DNA of 64,000 nt from Bubalus kerabau. Taxonomy: Eukaryota > Chordata > Mammalia > Artiodactyla > Bovidae. This document shows, piece after piece, positions 54,994 through 64,000 of this stretch (position 1 is its first letter; the number at the start of each line of letters is the position of its first letter). The stretch is taken from positions 50,679,001 to 50,743,000 of the forward strand of contig NC_073630.1 of assembly GCF_029407905.1 (NCBI RefSeq), read 5' to 3'. A model generated the notes under the pieces. It was not told where the DNA came from and did no database searches. It was given only the letters and a program-made list of their open reading frames with translations. The translations under genes and the position numbers were made by a program.

Positions 54994-55394
54994 AAGGCAA
55001 AAAGCACTGTTTTCAGAGCATCTGAATTCTGAGCTCCTGGCTGCTCTCAAGCAGGGACTGGGGTGGGCATTTGTTCAAGTTGGAGAAGGCATCCTCAGAC
55101 AAGGGGACTCTTGAGATTAAAGCACAGCATTCTATGGATTAAGAGGGATTCTTATTTTTTGCCCACAAAAATTTAAGGGTAAATGCTCCTCTGAGAGAGA
55201 TACCATTGACAACTTACTTCCTATTTTAATCTGGGTGACTGTGTTGGGTTAGCCAAAAGCATGATCTGATAGGACTTGAAGGAGCTAAAGAGAATGCTTC
55301 TGAAACTAATTCACAACATATTCCTTTAGATTTGTGTAACATGTATGACATTTGAAATGCTTTTTGTATCTAAGAATGTGACAGGAACATTGTA
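54994..55394. other. Unassigned sequence
   Basis: No gene or repeat was recognised. Confidence 0.45.
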
Positions 55395-55570
55395 GGTATG
55401 TATATGTATTATATATATTACATATAGTGTATAGATATTTTATATATAAATATATACATTATATGTAAAGTATAAGGATGGATTTATAAAATAAATCCAT
55501 TCATATATAAATCCATATGTATAAAATATAAGGATGGATGAATATAAGACTACACATACACATACACAAC
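55395..55570. repeat. AT-rich low-complexity tract with hairpins
   Basis: Runs of TATATATTAC-type sequence, a perfect inverted repeat GGATTTAT-AAA-ATAAATCC near 55480, and a repeated AAGGATGGAT unit. Confidence 0.7.
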
Positions 55571-56589
55571 TTTAATAAAAGGAACAAATCTCTCTTCACA
55601 TGACCCTGAGAAGTATGTCGTCTGCCCATTTTATGATAAGGCTATTAAAGTAAAGCAAGCTAGTTTTAAAACTGGGATCACGCTTCCCCCAACCCCTATT
55701 ATTATTATTTTTTTTTACTTACGATTCTTCCAAAGAAGTGATTGTTCATGTCAGGAGTGCTCCTTTATTCCTTCTACAATCTTAAGATACCAAGGCATCT
55801 GCCAGCAACAAAGGTCTGTTTCACCTTAAATACTCTGAGGTCATGACTCTGTCTAATTGCTAAAGTAACATAGCTAAATATAATTCTGAACTATATTCTT
55901 CCAAAATAGACTCTAAGGTTTTCTGCAAGTTTCTGAATAGAATATTCTCTGTTCTGGGCTAAGTTTACCCAGGCACCGAGGCAAAGAACTCTGATGCTTA
56001 ATTTAGAGGAGTAGCTTGAGTTCAGGTGTGATCCTCATAATTGTTGGGGATTCAACAGGATTTCAACTTGCTGTTATCTTCACTGGTGGACAGAGATTTG
56101 CAGGGAGCTTCCTATAGCTTTGTAGCACGCTGAGATCTATTTTAATCCCAAAAAGATGTTAAATTCACTCTTAGACTATTAAACTTGGAAGGTAATCCTT
56201 AGAGATAATCTAGTCTTGCAACTTTATTCTACAGAAGTGGAAGTTGAGGTCTAAAGATTTAAAAAAAAAAAATTCAAAGCTCACACAAAGATTGCCAAAG
56301 ATCAAATCTAGCCATTAGCCAGAGATTTGAAACGGGCTCTGGGCCTTGCGCTGGAGGGGCCAATTTATTCCTGTTTGCTCAGGACTTTCTCAGTTTTAAA
56401 ATGGAAAGTCTTATGTAGAATTGTCATAGTCCTGGACTAACAAGGATGGCTGGTCACCTACCTTGTGCTCTCTTGAAGGTGTCAGTTACTTATTTCACTG
56501 GCATGATACGAAATGGACAGATGCTGGAGGGGACTCGCACATTGCAATTATTGATGGTATTCTAGAAACTGGATGGACAGATCCCAAGC
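55571..56589. other. Unassigned, with possible MIR remnants
   Basis: 55605-55660 (CTGCCCATTTTATGATAAGG) and 56185-56260 faintly resemble reversed MIR but are too diverged to call. No gene. Confidence 0.4.
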
Positions 56590-56665
56590 ATTCTGTTGTG
56601 AACTACCTGACATGGAGCAAATACTCAACAAACATTTGTTGAATCAGTGGATGAGTGGATACAAG
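56590..56665 (+). mobile_element. L2 LINE 3' terminus
   Basis: ATACTCAACAAACATTTGTT then GAATCAGTGGATGAGTGGAT matches the L2 3' terminus. Confidence 0.6.
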
Positions 56666-57118
56666 CCCCTTGAAGCAGGAATATCATTAATCTATGTTTT
56701 CATTGTTACTCTAATTCTCAGAAGAGGCTATCAGTGATTTTCTGTTTTTTAACTTGCCCAGATTTTGATCTTGAGTTATTGGATAAGAGGAAGTCTTGTA
56801 GAACCTACAGGGCTGCTATTTTGCAGATGGTTCTTCCTTTGGTGTTTTTCACAGCATTTTTGAATCATCTTGGCAATATTGCAGAAAAGATGGCAAAAAG
56901 AAGGGAAAGAAAAGCTATCATAATGAGAAGTGACAGGAAGACCACTCTCTCATTGGGAATGTCAGGGAGAGAACTGTTGAATAATTCAAATAACAGATTT
57001 ATTTATTTCTAAGCCATTTCCCATCCCACCTTTGGAGACATCTGTAGAATAGTTCTGGATGAGGAACTATCCCAGAACTGATTTCATTGTTGCTTTGGGA
57101 AGGATCATTTGAAGGGAC
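56666..57118. other. Unassigned sequence
   Basis: An open frame at 56734-57012 (92 codons, Lys/Arg-rich in the second half) has no recognisable domain. It is not called as a gene. Confidence 0.45.
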
Positions 57119-57376
57119 TACTACTGCTACTGCTAAGTCGCTTCAGTCGTGTCCGACTCTGTGCGACCCCACAGACGGCAGCCCACCAGGCTTCGCCGTC
57201 CCTGGGATTCTCCAGGCGAGAACACAGGAGTGGGTTGCCATTTCCTTCTCCAATGCATGAAAGTGAAAAGTGAAAGTGAAGTCGCTCAGTCGTGTCCGAC
57301 CCTTAGCGACCCCATGGACTGCAGCCTACCAGGCTCCTCCATTCATGGGATTTTCCAGGCAAGAGTACTGGAGTGG
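57119..57376 (-). mobile_element. Bov-A2 SINE
   Basis: (CTACTG)-type tail, then TAAGTCGCTTCAGTCGTGTC, the GTGAAAAGTGAAAGTGAAGT linker and a second A unit ending CAAGAGTACTGGAGTGGGG. CpGs are largely retained (CGTGTCCGAC, GCTTCGCCG), suggesting a young copy. Confidence 0.94.
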
Positions 57377-57573
57377 GGACAAGTTCCTTCAAATAACTTG
57401 GGGAAATCACCATGGTTTGAGGTCACTAGCAGAATTTTCTGGGTTTGCTGGTCCCAGTTGCTTCTTCCTTGCCCCAGGAAAATATGGACAGGACAAATAC
57501 CTCATAGGTCTCTGGGAACAAAATGTGCTGTGCTTTCTTGGATAGACCAGCCATTTTTATGGCAGTTACTCAG

Positions 57574-57780
57574 TGCTTCCCTGGTGGTTTGGTAGGTAAA
57601 GAATCTGCCTGCCAATGCAGGAGACCCAGGTTCAATTCCTCAACCAGGAAGATCCCTTGGAGAATGAAATGGGAATCCACTCAAGTATTCTTGCCTGGGA
57701 AATCCCATGGACAGAGGAACATGGTGGGTTACAGTCTATGGGATCGGAAGAGTCAGGCACAACTTAGTGACTAGACTACC
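57574..57780 (+). mobile_element. Bov-tA SINE
   Basis: Head GTGCTTCCCTGGTGGTTTGG and A tail ending CAACTTAGTGACTAGACTAC. Confidence 0.9.
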
Positions 57781-58984
57781 ATCAGTATTTCTACTGGTTG
57801 TTCTTTGTTTTTTAAGTTGTGTCTGGGCACAGATAGAGGTAGGAACTGGCAGTGAAACTCACATAAGTTATGAGTCCAGGTTAAAGTAATTTGGCTTCTT
57901 TTAAGGAATTTCTGCAAAAGTTTAGAGGTTGTAAATGGTGAAAGTTATATTTTTGGATAATCTGTGAAATCCGTTTATCCATATTATCCCCAGCCTTGTT
58001 ATCACAGGTCACTGAGGGTTGGCTGTACTTGTTCCTTATCTGCCCCAAGAGGACTCGAGAAGGATTTATTATTTCTTCACACTAAATCCCTGACCATATG
58101 TGTATCACTTTGCCGAGCAGCCTCATATTCGCTTGGGGACATCCCTGAGAGATGGTCCTGTCATAAGAGTGTGCCGTGAGTTCTCACTATTACAAATACC
58201 ACCTCACATTTGATAAGTCTTTACCTTTTTTTTTCCCAGGGTAATTTCACAGGTATTATACTTTTATCCACAGAATTCTACAAGGGAGGGAAAAGTGGTA
58301 TTAATATCCCCATTTTCAACAGATAAGAATATGGAAAGAAATAAGGTGATTTTTCAGAATTTAATTCATGTCAGAGCTGCTTCTAGAATCCTGGTCTTGC
58401 ATCACCCAGTCCTTGCTTACCAAGTCTTATATGAAGATCAGGAATTTAAACATTCACCATTTTCTGCAAGTGCTTTTGAGCACCTCTAATATTTCTAATT
58501 GAATGGTAACCATTTGATGAGATGGAGGAAATTCTTGCTTTGTTGGATATTCTTATTGGAAAAGTCCATCAAGCTTAAACAAATACTAGCTTATTATCAA
58601 TCAGAAGAATTAAAATCTACTCCAATTAAGCTGAAAAGGAGTTTGTGTTGATTTAGCACTTTTTCAATGCTAGTCATTGTAGCAAGTGCTTCGGTACGTT
58701 ATCTTTGATAAATTTCATGAGGTGTTTATGCTAATGTCTGGTTTTAAGATGGATAAGGGCACAAGGGGGATGTTTAGGACAATGTACGGCTTCTAAATTA
58801 CAAGGCCTTATAAGCTACTTGGTTTGAGTACAAATATATATATAGTCAAGTAGTGAGCCAATTTAATTTAAATAAGATTCAATAGATTTTAGGTGAGACT
58901 CACTCACTGTGCTGGAAACTGAATGAAACATAATCCCCTCCTCAGGAGTTTGTCGTCCAAGGAAAGAAATCGAACACCAATTAA
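57781..58984. other. Unassigned sequence
   Basis: No gene. 58290-58360 (AATATCCCCATTTTCAACAG) is faintly MIR-like. Confidence 0.45.
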
Positions 58985-59504
58985 AATGTGAGTACTATGG
59001 GAAGCAGTATGGTGGTTCCTCAAAAAACTGAAAATAGAGTTGCCATGTGATTCAACTATCTCACTCTTGGGCGTATATCCAGGCAAACTCTAATTTAAAA
59101 ACAATACTTGCACACCTATATTCATAGTAGCACTATTCACAATAGCCAAATATGGAAGAAACGCAAATGTCCATTGACAGGTGAAAGGAGAGGGTGAGAA
59201 GATTATTCAACTATAGAAAAGAATGAAGTAATGCCATTTGAAACAACATGGGTGGACCTAGAGATTATCATACTAAATGAAGTAAGTTAGAAAGAGCAAG
59301 ACAAATACCATATGATATCATTTATATGGGGAATCTAAAACGTAACATACATGAATTGACTGCAAAACAGACGCACAGACACGGAGAATAAACTTGTGGT
59401 TGCCAAGGGGGAGGGGGTGGCGGAAGGATGGTGTGGGAGTTTGGGATTAGCAGATGCAAACTATTATGTATAGAGAATGGATAAACAGCAAGGTCCTACT
59501 GTAT

Positions 59505-59716
59505 GAAAAGTGTGTTAGTCACTCAGTCGTGTCCAGCCCTTTGTGACCCCATGGACTGTAGTCTGCCAAGCTCCTCTGTCCATGGAATTCTCCTGGCAAA
59601 GATACTGGAGTGGGTTTGCTATGCCCTCCTCCAGGGAATCTTCCTGACCCAGGGATTAAACCTGAGTCTCTAGCATTGCAGGTAGATTCTTTATATTTGA
59701 GCCAACATGGAAGCCC
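59505..59716 (-). mobile_element. Bov-tA SINE
   Basis: Reversed A tail and head ending GAGCCAACATGGAAGCCC. Flanked by ACTGTAT (59498-59504 and 59717-59723) within the L1 phrase CCTACTGTATAGCACAG. Confidence 0.9.
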
Positions 59717-59787
59717 ACTGTATAGCACAGGGAACTATATTCAATATTTTGTGAAATACTAGAAAAGAATATGAAAAAGAATGTTTA

Positions 59788-59932
59788 TGGCTCAGTGGTA
59801 AAGAATCTGCCTGCGATGCAGGAGTTGCAGCTTCAGTCCCTGGGTCAGGAAGATCCACTGGAAGAGAGCATAGCAATCCACTCCAGTACTCTTGCCTGAA
59901 GAATCCCATGGACAGAGGAGCCTGGTGGGTTA
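59788..59932 (+). mobile_element. Bov-tA SINE, truncated at both ends
   Basis: Starts inside the head (TGGCTCAGTGGTAAAGAATC) and ends at GACAGAGGAGCCTGGTGGG, before the usual CATGGGGTCGCAAAGAG 3' end. Sits in the L1. Confidence 0.85.
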
Positions 59933-60012
59933 TATATAAATATCTTTGCTGTACAGCAGAAATTAACACAACATTGTAAATCAACTATACTTCAGTAAAA
60001 TAAATTTAAAAA

Positions 60013-61567
60013 TACAGTCAACAAGATACTTGGCTGGCATACATGTGGCAACTCAGCAACAACATATGGTAGAAACAATCCACAAGAAAACCATGATTAT
60101 GTTATTAATGGCCATATCCCCAGAACTTAATTGTTTCTTAGATTTAGTGAATGAAAAAAAAAAAAGAAGGAATGAATTGTTCTAGAGAAGCATGTTGGAA
60201 AGAACTGTTCTGAAAGGATTAGGGAAGGTTTCATAGGAAATAATGGTTGAATTTCATATTCAAGGATGAGTAGGATATCAGTGTATAAAGTTGGAGTTCC
60301 TGGAAAGAGCTAACAAGAGGAATATTTGCAACATCATGGGCCATTGAGGGTTCTAGAGGCTGAGAAATAATAGGCCTTGGAGTAAGGTCTAGAAACCTGG
60401 AGGGGATGAGGGGGAAGTTTGAAAAGTGAGCTAAAGAGGTAGAAAATACCAAGCTAAGGTTTTAGATTATTTTGTACTATGGAGAGCCATCTTGTATTTT
60501 TAAATAATAGAACAGGCTCCAATTTGTGCTTTGTTAAAGCCAACTCTTGTATCTATAGAGGAGAGTTTGGAGGTGGAGAAGGCCTGGGGTCAAGCCAACC
60601 ACTTACCTATTTAAGAAGTACTGAGATTCTTAATTGCATTTTCAGCAGAATGGGGGTGGGAGGCAGGGGAGTAGGTTTCCACATCACTAGAGAGTTAAAG
60701 GGTAGAGTTTGTTGACTCACTAGGTGTGGGTGGGGAGGAGAGGGTGGAAGGTAAAGATGACTAAGGTTTCTAGTCAGGCACTTGGGTGAATATACTCAAA
60801 TTGCACATTTACATAGTCTGTGGGTTTCTGAAAAACCCAATGATTTTAAACCCTGCTAACTAGATGGAAAAGTTTAAATTAGAAGTGCAATTTCCATCCC
60901 AAATTCATGAGTGCTTTCTCTTGCAGCTTTGCCATCTTTGGTTTCTATTAGTATATATTAAAAAAGGGTCAAGATGATGCCTCTTTTTCATTTTGTGAAG
61001 AAATCAGGGATGATAGTAATTTTTGTTTTGACATTTGCACAGTTTAGGCATGCCTCATAACCAGCTTTTTGGGCTTCACTAAGAAACGCAGTGACCAGAA
61101 GCTCCAAAATGGGATTTAGAAATTTCCAAATGATACCCAATTAAAAAGTGTTCCAGGCAAAAAAGCAGCAAACCTTGCTTTGAAATGTACTCACAGTTCC
61201 GTTTCCCTAAGATAGGGAGGGAGCTTGGCAACTCCTGGCTAATGTTAACGCTAAAAGTATTTGATTGCAGCCATAATTATGGACAAGCAAACTATGATCC
61301 AGAATTAGGATTATCGACAATTACATCATACGACTCAGAGCAGGATAGGTTCATCAGTTTCTGTCAACCATTTTGCTTGAGGCACATGTAGAAGCCAAAT
61401 TTATACAGTTTAGCACAGGAAAATAGGCTAAGAAAGAAATTGCCTCCATGAGCTACTTGAAAATATGAAATTAGTTAGTTGATCACTGTGGCTTTTATCA
61501 CTAAGATTATACTGAATAAATGAGAAACTCAGAATTATAAGACTTTAAGGTAGGATGAACTCTATTA
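60013..61567. other. Unassigned unique sequence
   Basis: No recent repeat. 60315-60530 may be an ancient unnamed repeat (ATCATGGGCCATTGAGGG..CATCTTGTATTTTTAA). 61180-61400 holds an exon-like or conserved-looking stretch, described as a finding. Confidence 0.45.
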
Positions 61568-61800
61568 TAATTCTTTTAAATTGAAGTACAGTTTACAATG
61601 TTGTGAGTTTTAGGTACATAGCACAGTGAATCAGTTACACACACACACACACACACACACATATACTTTTTCAGATTTTTTTTCCCTTATTGGTATTATA
61701 AAATATTGAGTATAGCTTCCTGTGTGGTACAGTAGGTGATTGTTGGTTTTCATAGTAAGGATATATGTTAATCCCAATTCTTAATTTATCTCCCCTTTGG
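61568..61800 (-). mobile_element. L1 3' UTR, antisense, with (CA)n
   Basis: AAATTGAAGTACAGTTTACA, CAATGTTGTGAGTTTTAGGT, AGTATAGCTTCCTGTGTGGT match the reversed artiodactyl L1 3' UTR. An (AC)n run of about 13 units lies at 61637-61661. Confidence 0.75.
61637..61661. repeat. (CA)n microsatellite
   Basis: Uninterrupted AC dinucleotides inside the L1 3' UTR. Confidence 0.95.
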
Positions 61801-61829
61801 CACTCATAGACCCACAGAACTTTAGAGTT

Positions 61830-61925
61830 AATTTATTTTAATCATTTTACTGAGGAAACTGAGGCTCAGAGAAGGTAAGAGACTTGCTCATGGTTACGAA
61901 GGTTGTTAATTAAAACTAGAAGAAA
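61830..61925 (-). mobile_element. MIR SINE, antisense
   Basis: CATTTTACTGAGGAAACTGA, GGCTCAGAGAAGGTAAGAGA, CTTGCTCATGGTTACGAAGG follow the reversed MIR core. Confidence 0.75.
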
Positions 61926-62307
61926 GGAATAGGCATTCTAGATTGATGGCCCAAGCTTCATCCAAAATGGTTTATCCAATTTTATAAAGGAAAATTCATA
62001 TTAATAAATTTATATTTAATGCATATGTGTTCATGACTATTGCTGGCAAATTTTGCTTTACTTTTTGTTTTTACACACAGCGTGAGATCTACTCGCCTAT
62101 CAAAATTTAAAGTATATAGTACTATTAACTATATGAATATTATTGGACAGCATATTTCTAGAACTTTTTCATCTTACATGATTAAACTCTATGCCCACTG
62201 AACACCAACTCCCCAGTCGCCCCTCCCTCTAGCTCCTTGTGACCACCATTCTGCTTACTGCTTCTATGAGTTTGACTACTTTAGATACCTCATACAAGTA
62301 GAACCAT

Positions 62308-62526
62308 GGGCTTCCCTAGTGGCTGAGATGGTAAAGAATCTCCCTGCAGTGCAGGAGACCCGGGGTTCGATCCCTGGGTTGGAAGATCCCCTGGAGGAGA
62401 GCGCGGCTACCCACTCCAGAATTCTTGCCTGGAGAATCTCCATGGACAGAGGAGCCTGGCAGGCTACAGTATATGGGGTCGCAAAGAGTCAGACACAACT
62501 GAGTGACTAAGCACAGCACAGCACAC
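62308..62526 (+). mobile_element. Bov-tA SINE
   Basis: Well-preserved head with B-box-like GGGTTCGATCCC and A tail ending GAGTGACTAAGCACAGCACA. Inserted in the antisense L1. Confidence 0.92.
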
Positions 62527-62824
62527 ATGAGGTATTTGTCCCATGGCTGACTTATTTCACTGAGCATAATGTCCTCAAGGTTCTTCTGTGTTGTAACATG
62601 TATCAGAATTCTCTTCCTTTTTTCAAACTGAATAATATTCCATTGTATGTACACACAATTTCTTTATCCATTCAACTGTCAATGAACATTTAGGTTGTTG
62701 CTAAATCTTGGTTGTTATAATCACTGCTGCACTGAATGTGGGAATACAAACACTTCTAGATTCTGTTTTCAGTTTTTTTGGGTAAATACCTAGAAGTGGG
62801 ATTCCTGGATCATATGGCTGTTGG

Positions 62825-63030
62825 TGTTTCTGTTGGTTCAGTAGTAAAAAATCCTCCTGCCAATGCAGGAGACATTGGCTTGATACTTAAGCTAGAAAGA
62901 TCCCCTGGAGAAGGGAATGGCAATCCACTCCAATATTCTTACCTGAGAAATCCCATGGACAGGGGAGCCCAGCAGACTACAGTCTACAGGGTCACAAAAG
63001 AGCTGGACAAGACTCAGTGACTGAATACAA
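62825..63030 (+). mobile_element. Bov-tA SINE
   Basis: Diverged head (GTTTCTGTTGGTTCAGTAGT) and A tail ending GACTCAGTGACTGAATACAA. Related words flank it (CATATGGCTGTT / CACATGGTTGTT), consistent with an old duplication. Confidence 0.88.
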
Positions 63031-63469
63031 CACATGGTTGTTCTATTTTCAGTTTTTAAAGGACAATCCATACTGCTTTATGTAGCAACTGCATCAATTT
63101 AATATCCACTAACAGCGCGCAAGTGTTCCAATTTCTTCACATTCTTGCCAGCACTTACCACTTACATAATGGTCATCCTGACGGTTGTGAGGTGACATCT
63201 CATTGTGGTTTTGATTTGTATTTCCCCAATAATTGGTAATGTTGAGCATCTTTACATATACCTATTGGCCATTTCTGTGTATTCTTTAGAGAAATGTATA
63301 TTCATGCCCTTTGCCCATTTCTTCATTGTGTTATTTGACTTTTTTTGCTATGATTTGTAAGAGTTCCTTTTACATTTTGAAAATTGACCTCTTCTGAGAT
63401 ACATTGTTTGCAAATATTTTCACTTATTCCATAGGTTGCTTTTTTATTCTCTTTGTTTTCTTTGCTGCT

Positions 63470-63935
63470 CTTCTATCCCTGACTGGCCTCCTCACCTTGC
63501 CCAGTTATTCTCTACACAGTGGCCAGAGGGGTCCATCTAACATTAAATCAGATTATGTCATTCATTTGCTTATAACCTACCACTGGATTTCTACTGCAAA
63601 GGAAAAAAAAAAAAAAAAAGCCAAAGTCTTTTCAATGTTTCTAAGTCTCTGTAATCAGCCCCTGATTCCTCACCTTTGCAGTCACTCAGTTCCAGCTGTA
63701 CTGGCTGTTTTACTGTTCCATGACCACACCAAGCGTGCTCCTCCTTCAGAGGCTTGTCCTTGCTGTTTCCTCTCTCTGGGAATGCTCTTTTCCATATCCA
63801 TATGGTTTACTTTCTCACTTCCTTCTGGTCTCTGCTCAAATATTGGCTTTTCTGGCTATCCTGTATAAAATAGTAATTCTCTATCCCTCCTACACAGCTT
63901 TAGTTTTTTTACACCGCAATTACCATTTCTTATGC
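63470..63935 (+). mobile_element. Probable ancient LINE (L2-like) remnant
   Basis: The order CAGTTCCAGCTGTACTGGCT, CCATGACCACACCAAGCGTG, CTTGCTGTTTCCTCTCTCTG, GGAATGCTC and TCTGCTCAAATATTGGC resembles the L2 3' region that encodes no intact protein. A run of about 18 A at 63602-63619 lies in it. The long open frame 63404-63868 crosses two repeats and is not a gene. Confidence 0.5.
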
Positions 63936-63939
63936 GCGC

Positions 63940-64000
63940 ATGCTAAGTTGCTTCAGTCATGTTGGACTCATTGCAACCCTATCGTCTGTAGCCCTCTAGG
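63940..64000 (-). mobile_element. Bov-A/Bov-tA SINE, cut by window edge
   Basis: GCTAAGTTGCTTCAGTCATG..CTCATTGCAACCC is a reversed A tail. The rest lies outside the window. Confidence 0.85.

Larger units (their letters stand above)
58985..60012 (+). mobile_element. L1 LINE 3' part, sense, with two SINE insertions
   Basis: Sense L1 order: GCAGTATGGTGGTTCCTCAA, ATCTCACTCTTGGGCGTATA, AGCACTATTCACAATAGCCA, GTGGTTGCCAAGGGGGAGGG, CAAGGTCCTACTGTAT, GTACAGCAGAAATTAACACA and CATTGTAAATCAACTATACT. Interrupted by SINEs at 59505-59716 and about 59788-59932. Only the ORF2 end and 3' UTR remain. Confidence 0.9.
62120..63455 (-). mobile_element. Old L1 LINE 3' part, antisense, with two SINE insertions
   Basis: Reversed L1 phrases in order: CCCTCTAGCTCCTTGTGACC, GAATAATATTCCATTGTATG, GGTAAATACCTAGAAGTGGG, GTGAGGTGACATCTCATTGT, GTTGAGCATCTTTACATATA and ACATTGTTTGCAAATATTTT. 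SINEs interrupt at 62308-62526 and 62825-63030. Confidence 0.85.

Noticed and set aside
55250..55275. TTGGGTTAGCCAAAA resembling a mariner terminal repeat
   Set aside because: Only one short end, no partner end and no internal transposon sequence nearby.
62308..62400. tRNA-like A/B-box sequences in SINE heads
   Set aside because: The GGTTCGATCCC-type B box belongs to the Bov-tA head. No cloverleaf for a functional tRNA can be formed.
2142..63030. Regularly recurring ~200-bp similar blocks that might suggest an array
   Set aside because: They are dispersed SINEs on both strands with individual target duplications, not a CRISPR or satellite array.
63404..63868. 154-codon open frame with a hydrophobic start
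   Set aside because: Begins in an antisense L1, passes through poly(A) and an L2-like remnant. Not a gene.
1..64000. Endogenous retrovirus or LTR
   Set aside because: I looked for paired LTR ends, a primer-binding site and gag/pol/env-like frames and saw none. All reverse-transcriptase sequence is BovB.
1..64000. A new multi-gene biological system
   Set aside because: No cluster of genes exists here. All clear coding relics are BovB or mariner remnants.

Overview
The window is nuclear DNA from a ruminant, almost certainly a bovid. It carries many copies of repeat families characteristic of ruminants: BovB (an RTE-type LINE), Bov-tA SINEs (a tRNA-Glu-like head joined to a BovB-derived 'A' tail) and Bov-A2 SINEs (two A units). 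Older mammalian repeats (L1, L2, MIR, hAT-type) and CHR-type tRNA SINEs of cetartiodactyls are also present. The base composition is AT-rich and CpG-poor. I found no confident protein-coding gene, rRNA, functional tRNA, CRISPR array or retroviral LTR. The stretch is best read as intergenic or intronic. Most moderately long open frames lie in repeats.

Layout. Bases 1-13800 are unassigned DNA broken by single SINEs, L2 and L1 pieces and a BovB 3' end. Bases 13810-18423 hold an antisense L1, two BovB 3' ends and SINEs. Bases 18424-23260 are mixed, with SINEs, a MIR split by a head-to-head SINE pair, and conserved-looking unique DNA. Bases 23519-26012 are a dimeric SINE split by a 2.2-kb BovB. 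Bases 26766-28683 are an old hAT-type element that later received a Bov-tA SINE and an Hsmar1-like mariner. Bases 33177-34766 are a BovB with a 5' inversion, flanked by an 11-bp target-site duplication. Bases 36600-42400 hold SINEs and L1 and L2 remnants. Bases 43461-49480 are repeat-poor apart from two adjacent SINEs. Bases 50698-51696 are another BovB 3' half with clear target-site duplications. Bases 53640-54260 are a CpG-retaining unique block. Bases 58985-64000 are L1 and L2 remnants with SINEs.

Nothing here works together as a pathway. What can be read is insertion history. BovB supplies reverse transcriptase, and by established knowledge its machinery mobilises the Bov-tA and Bov-A2 SINEs, whose tails share the BovB 3' end. 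Target-site duplications of 7-14 bp around many copies fix the insertion ends and the order of nesting. All transposase and reverse-transcriptase frames seen are broken or truncated. The best candidates for function are short repeat-free blocks with homeodomain-type or CpG-rich sequence. These are inferred from appearance only.
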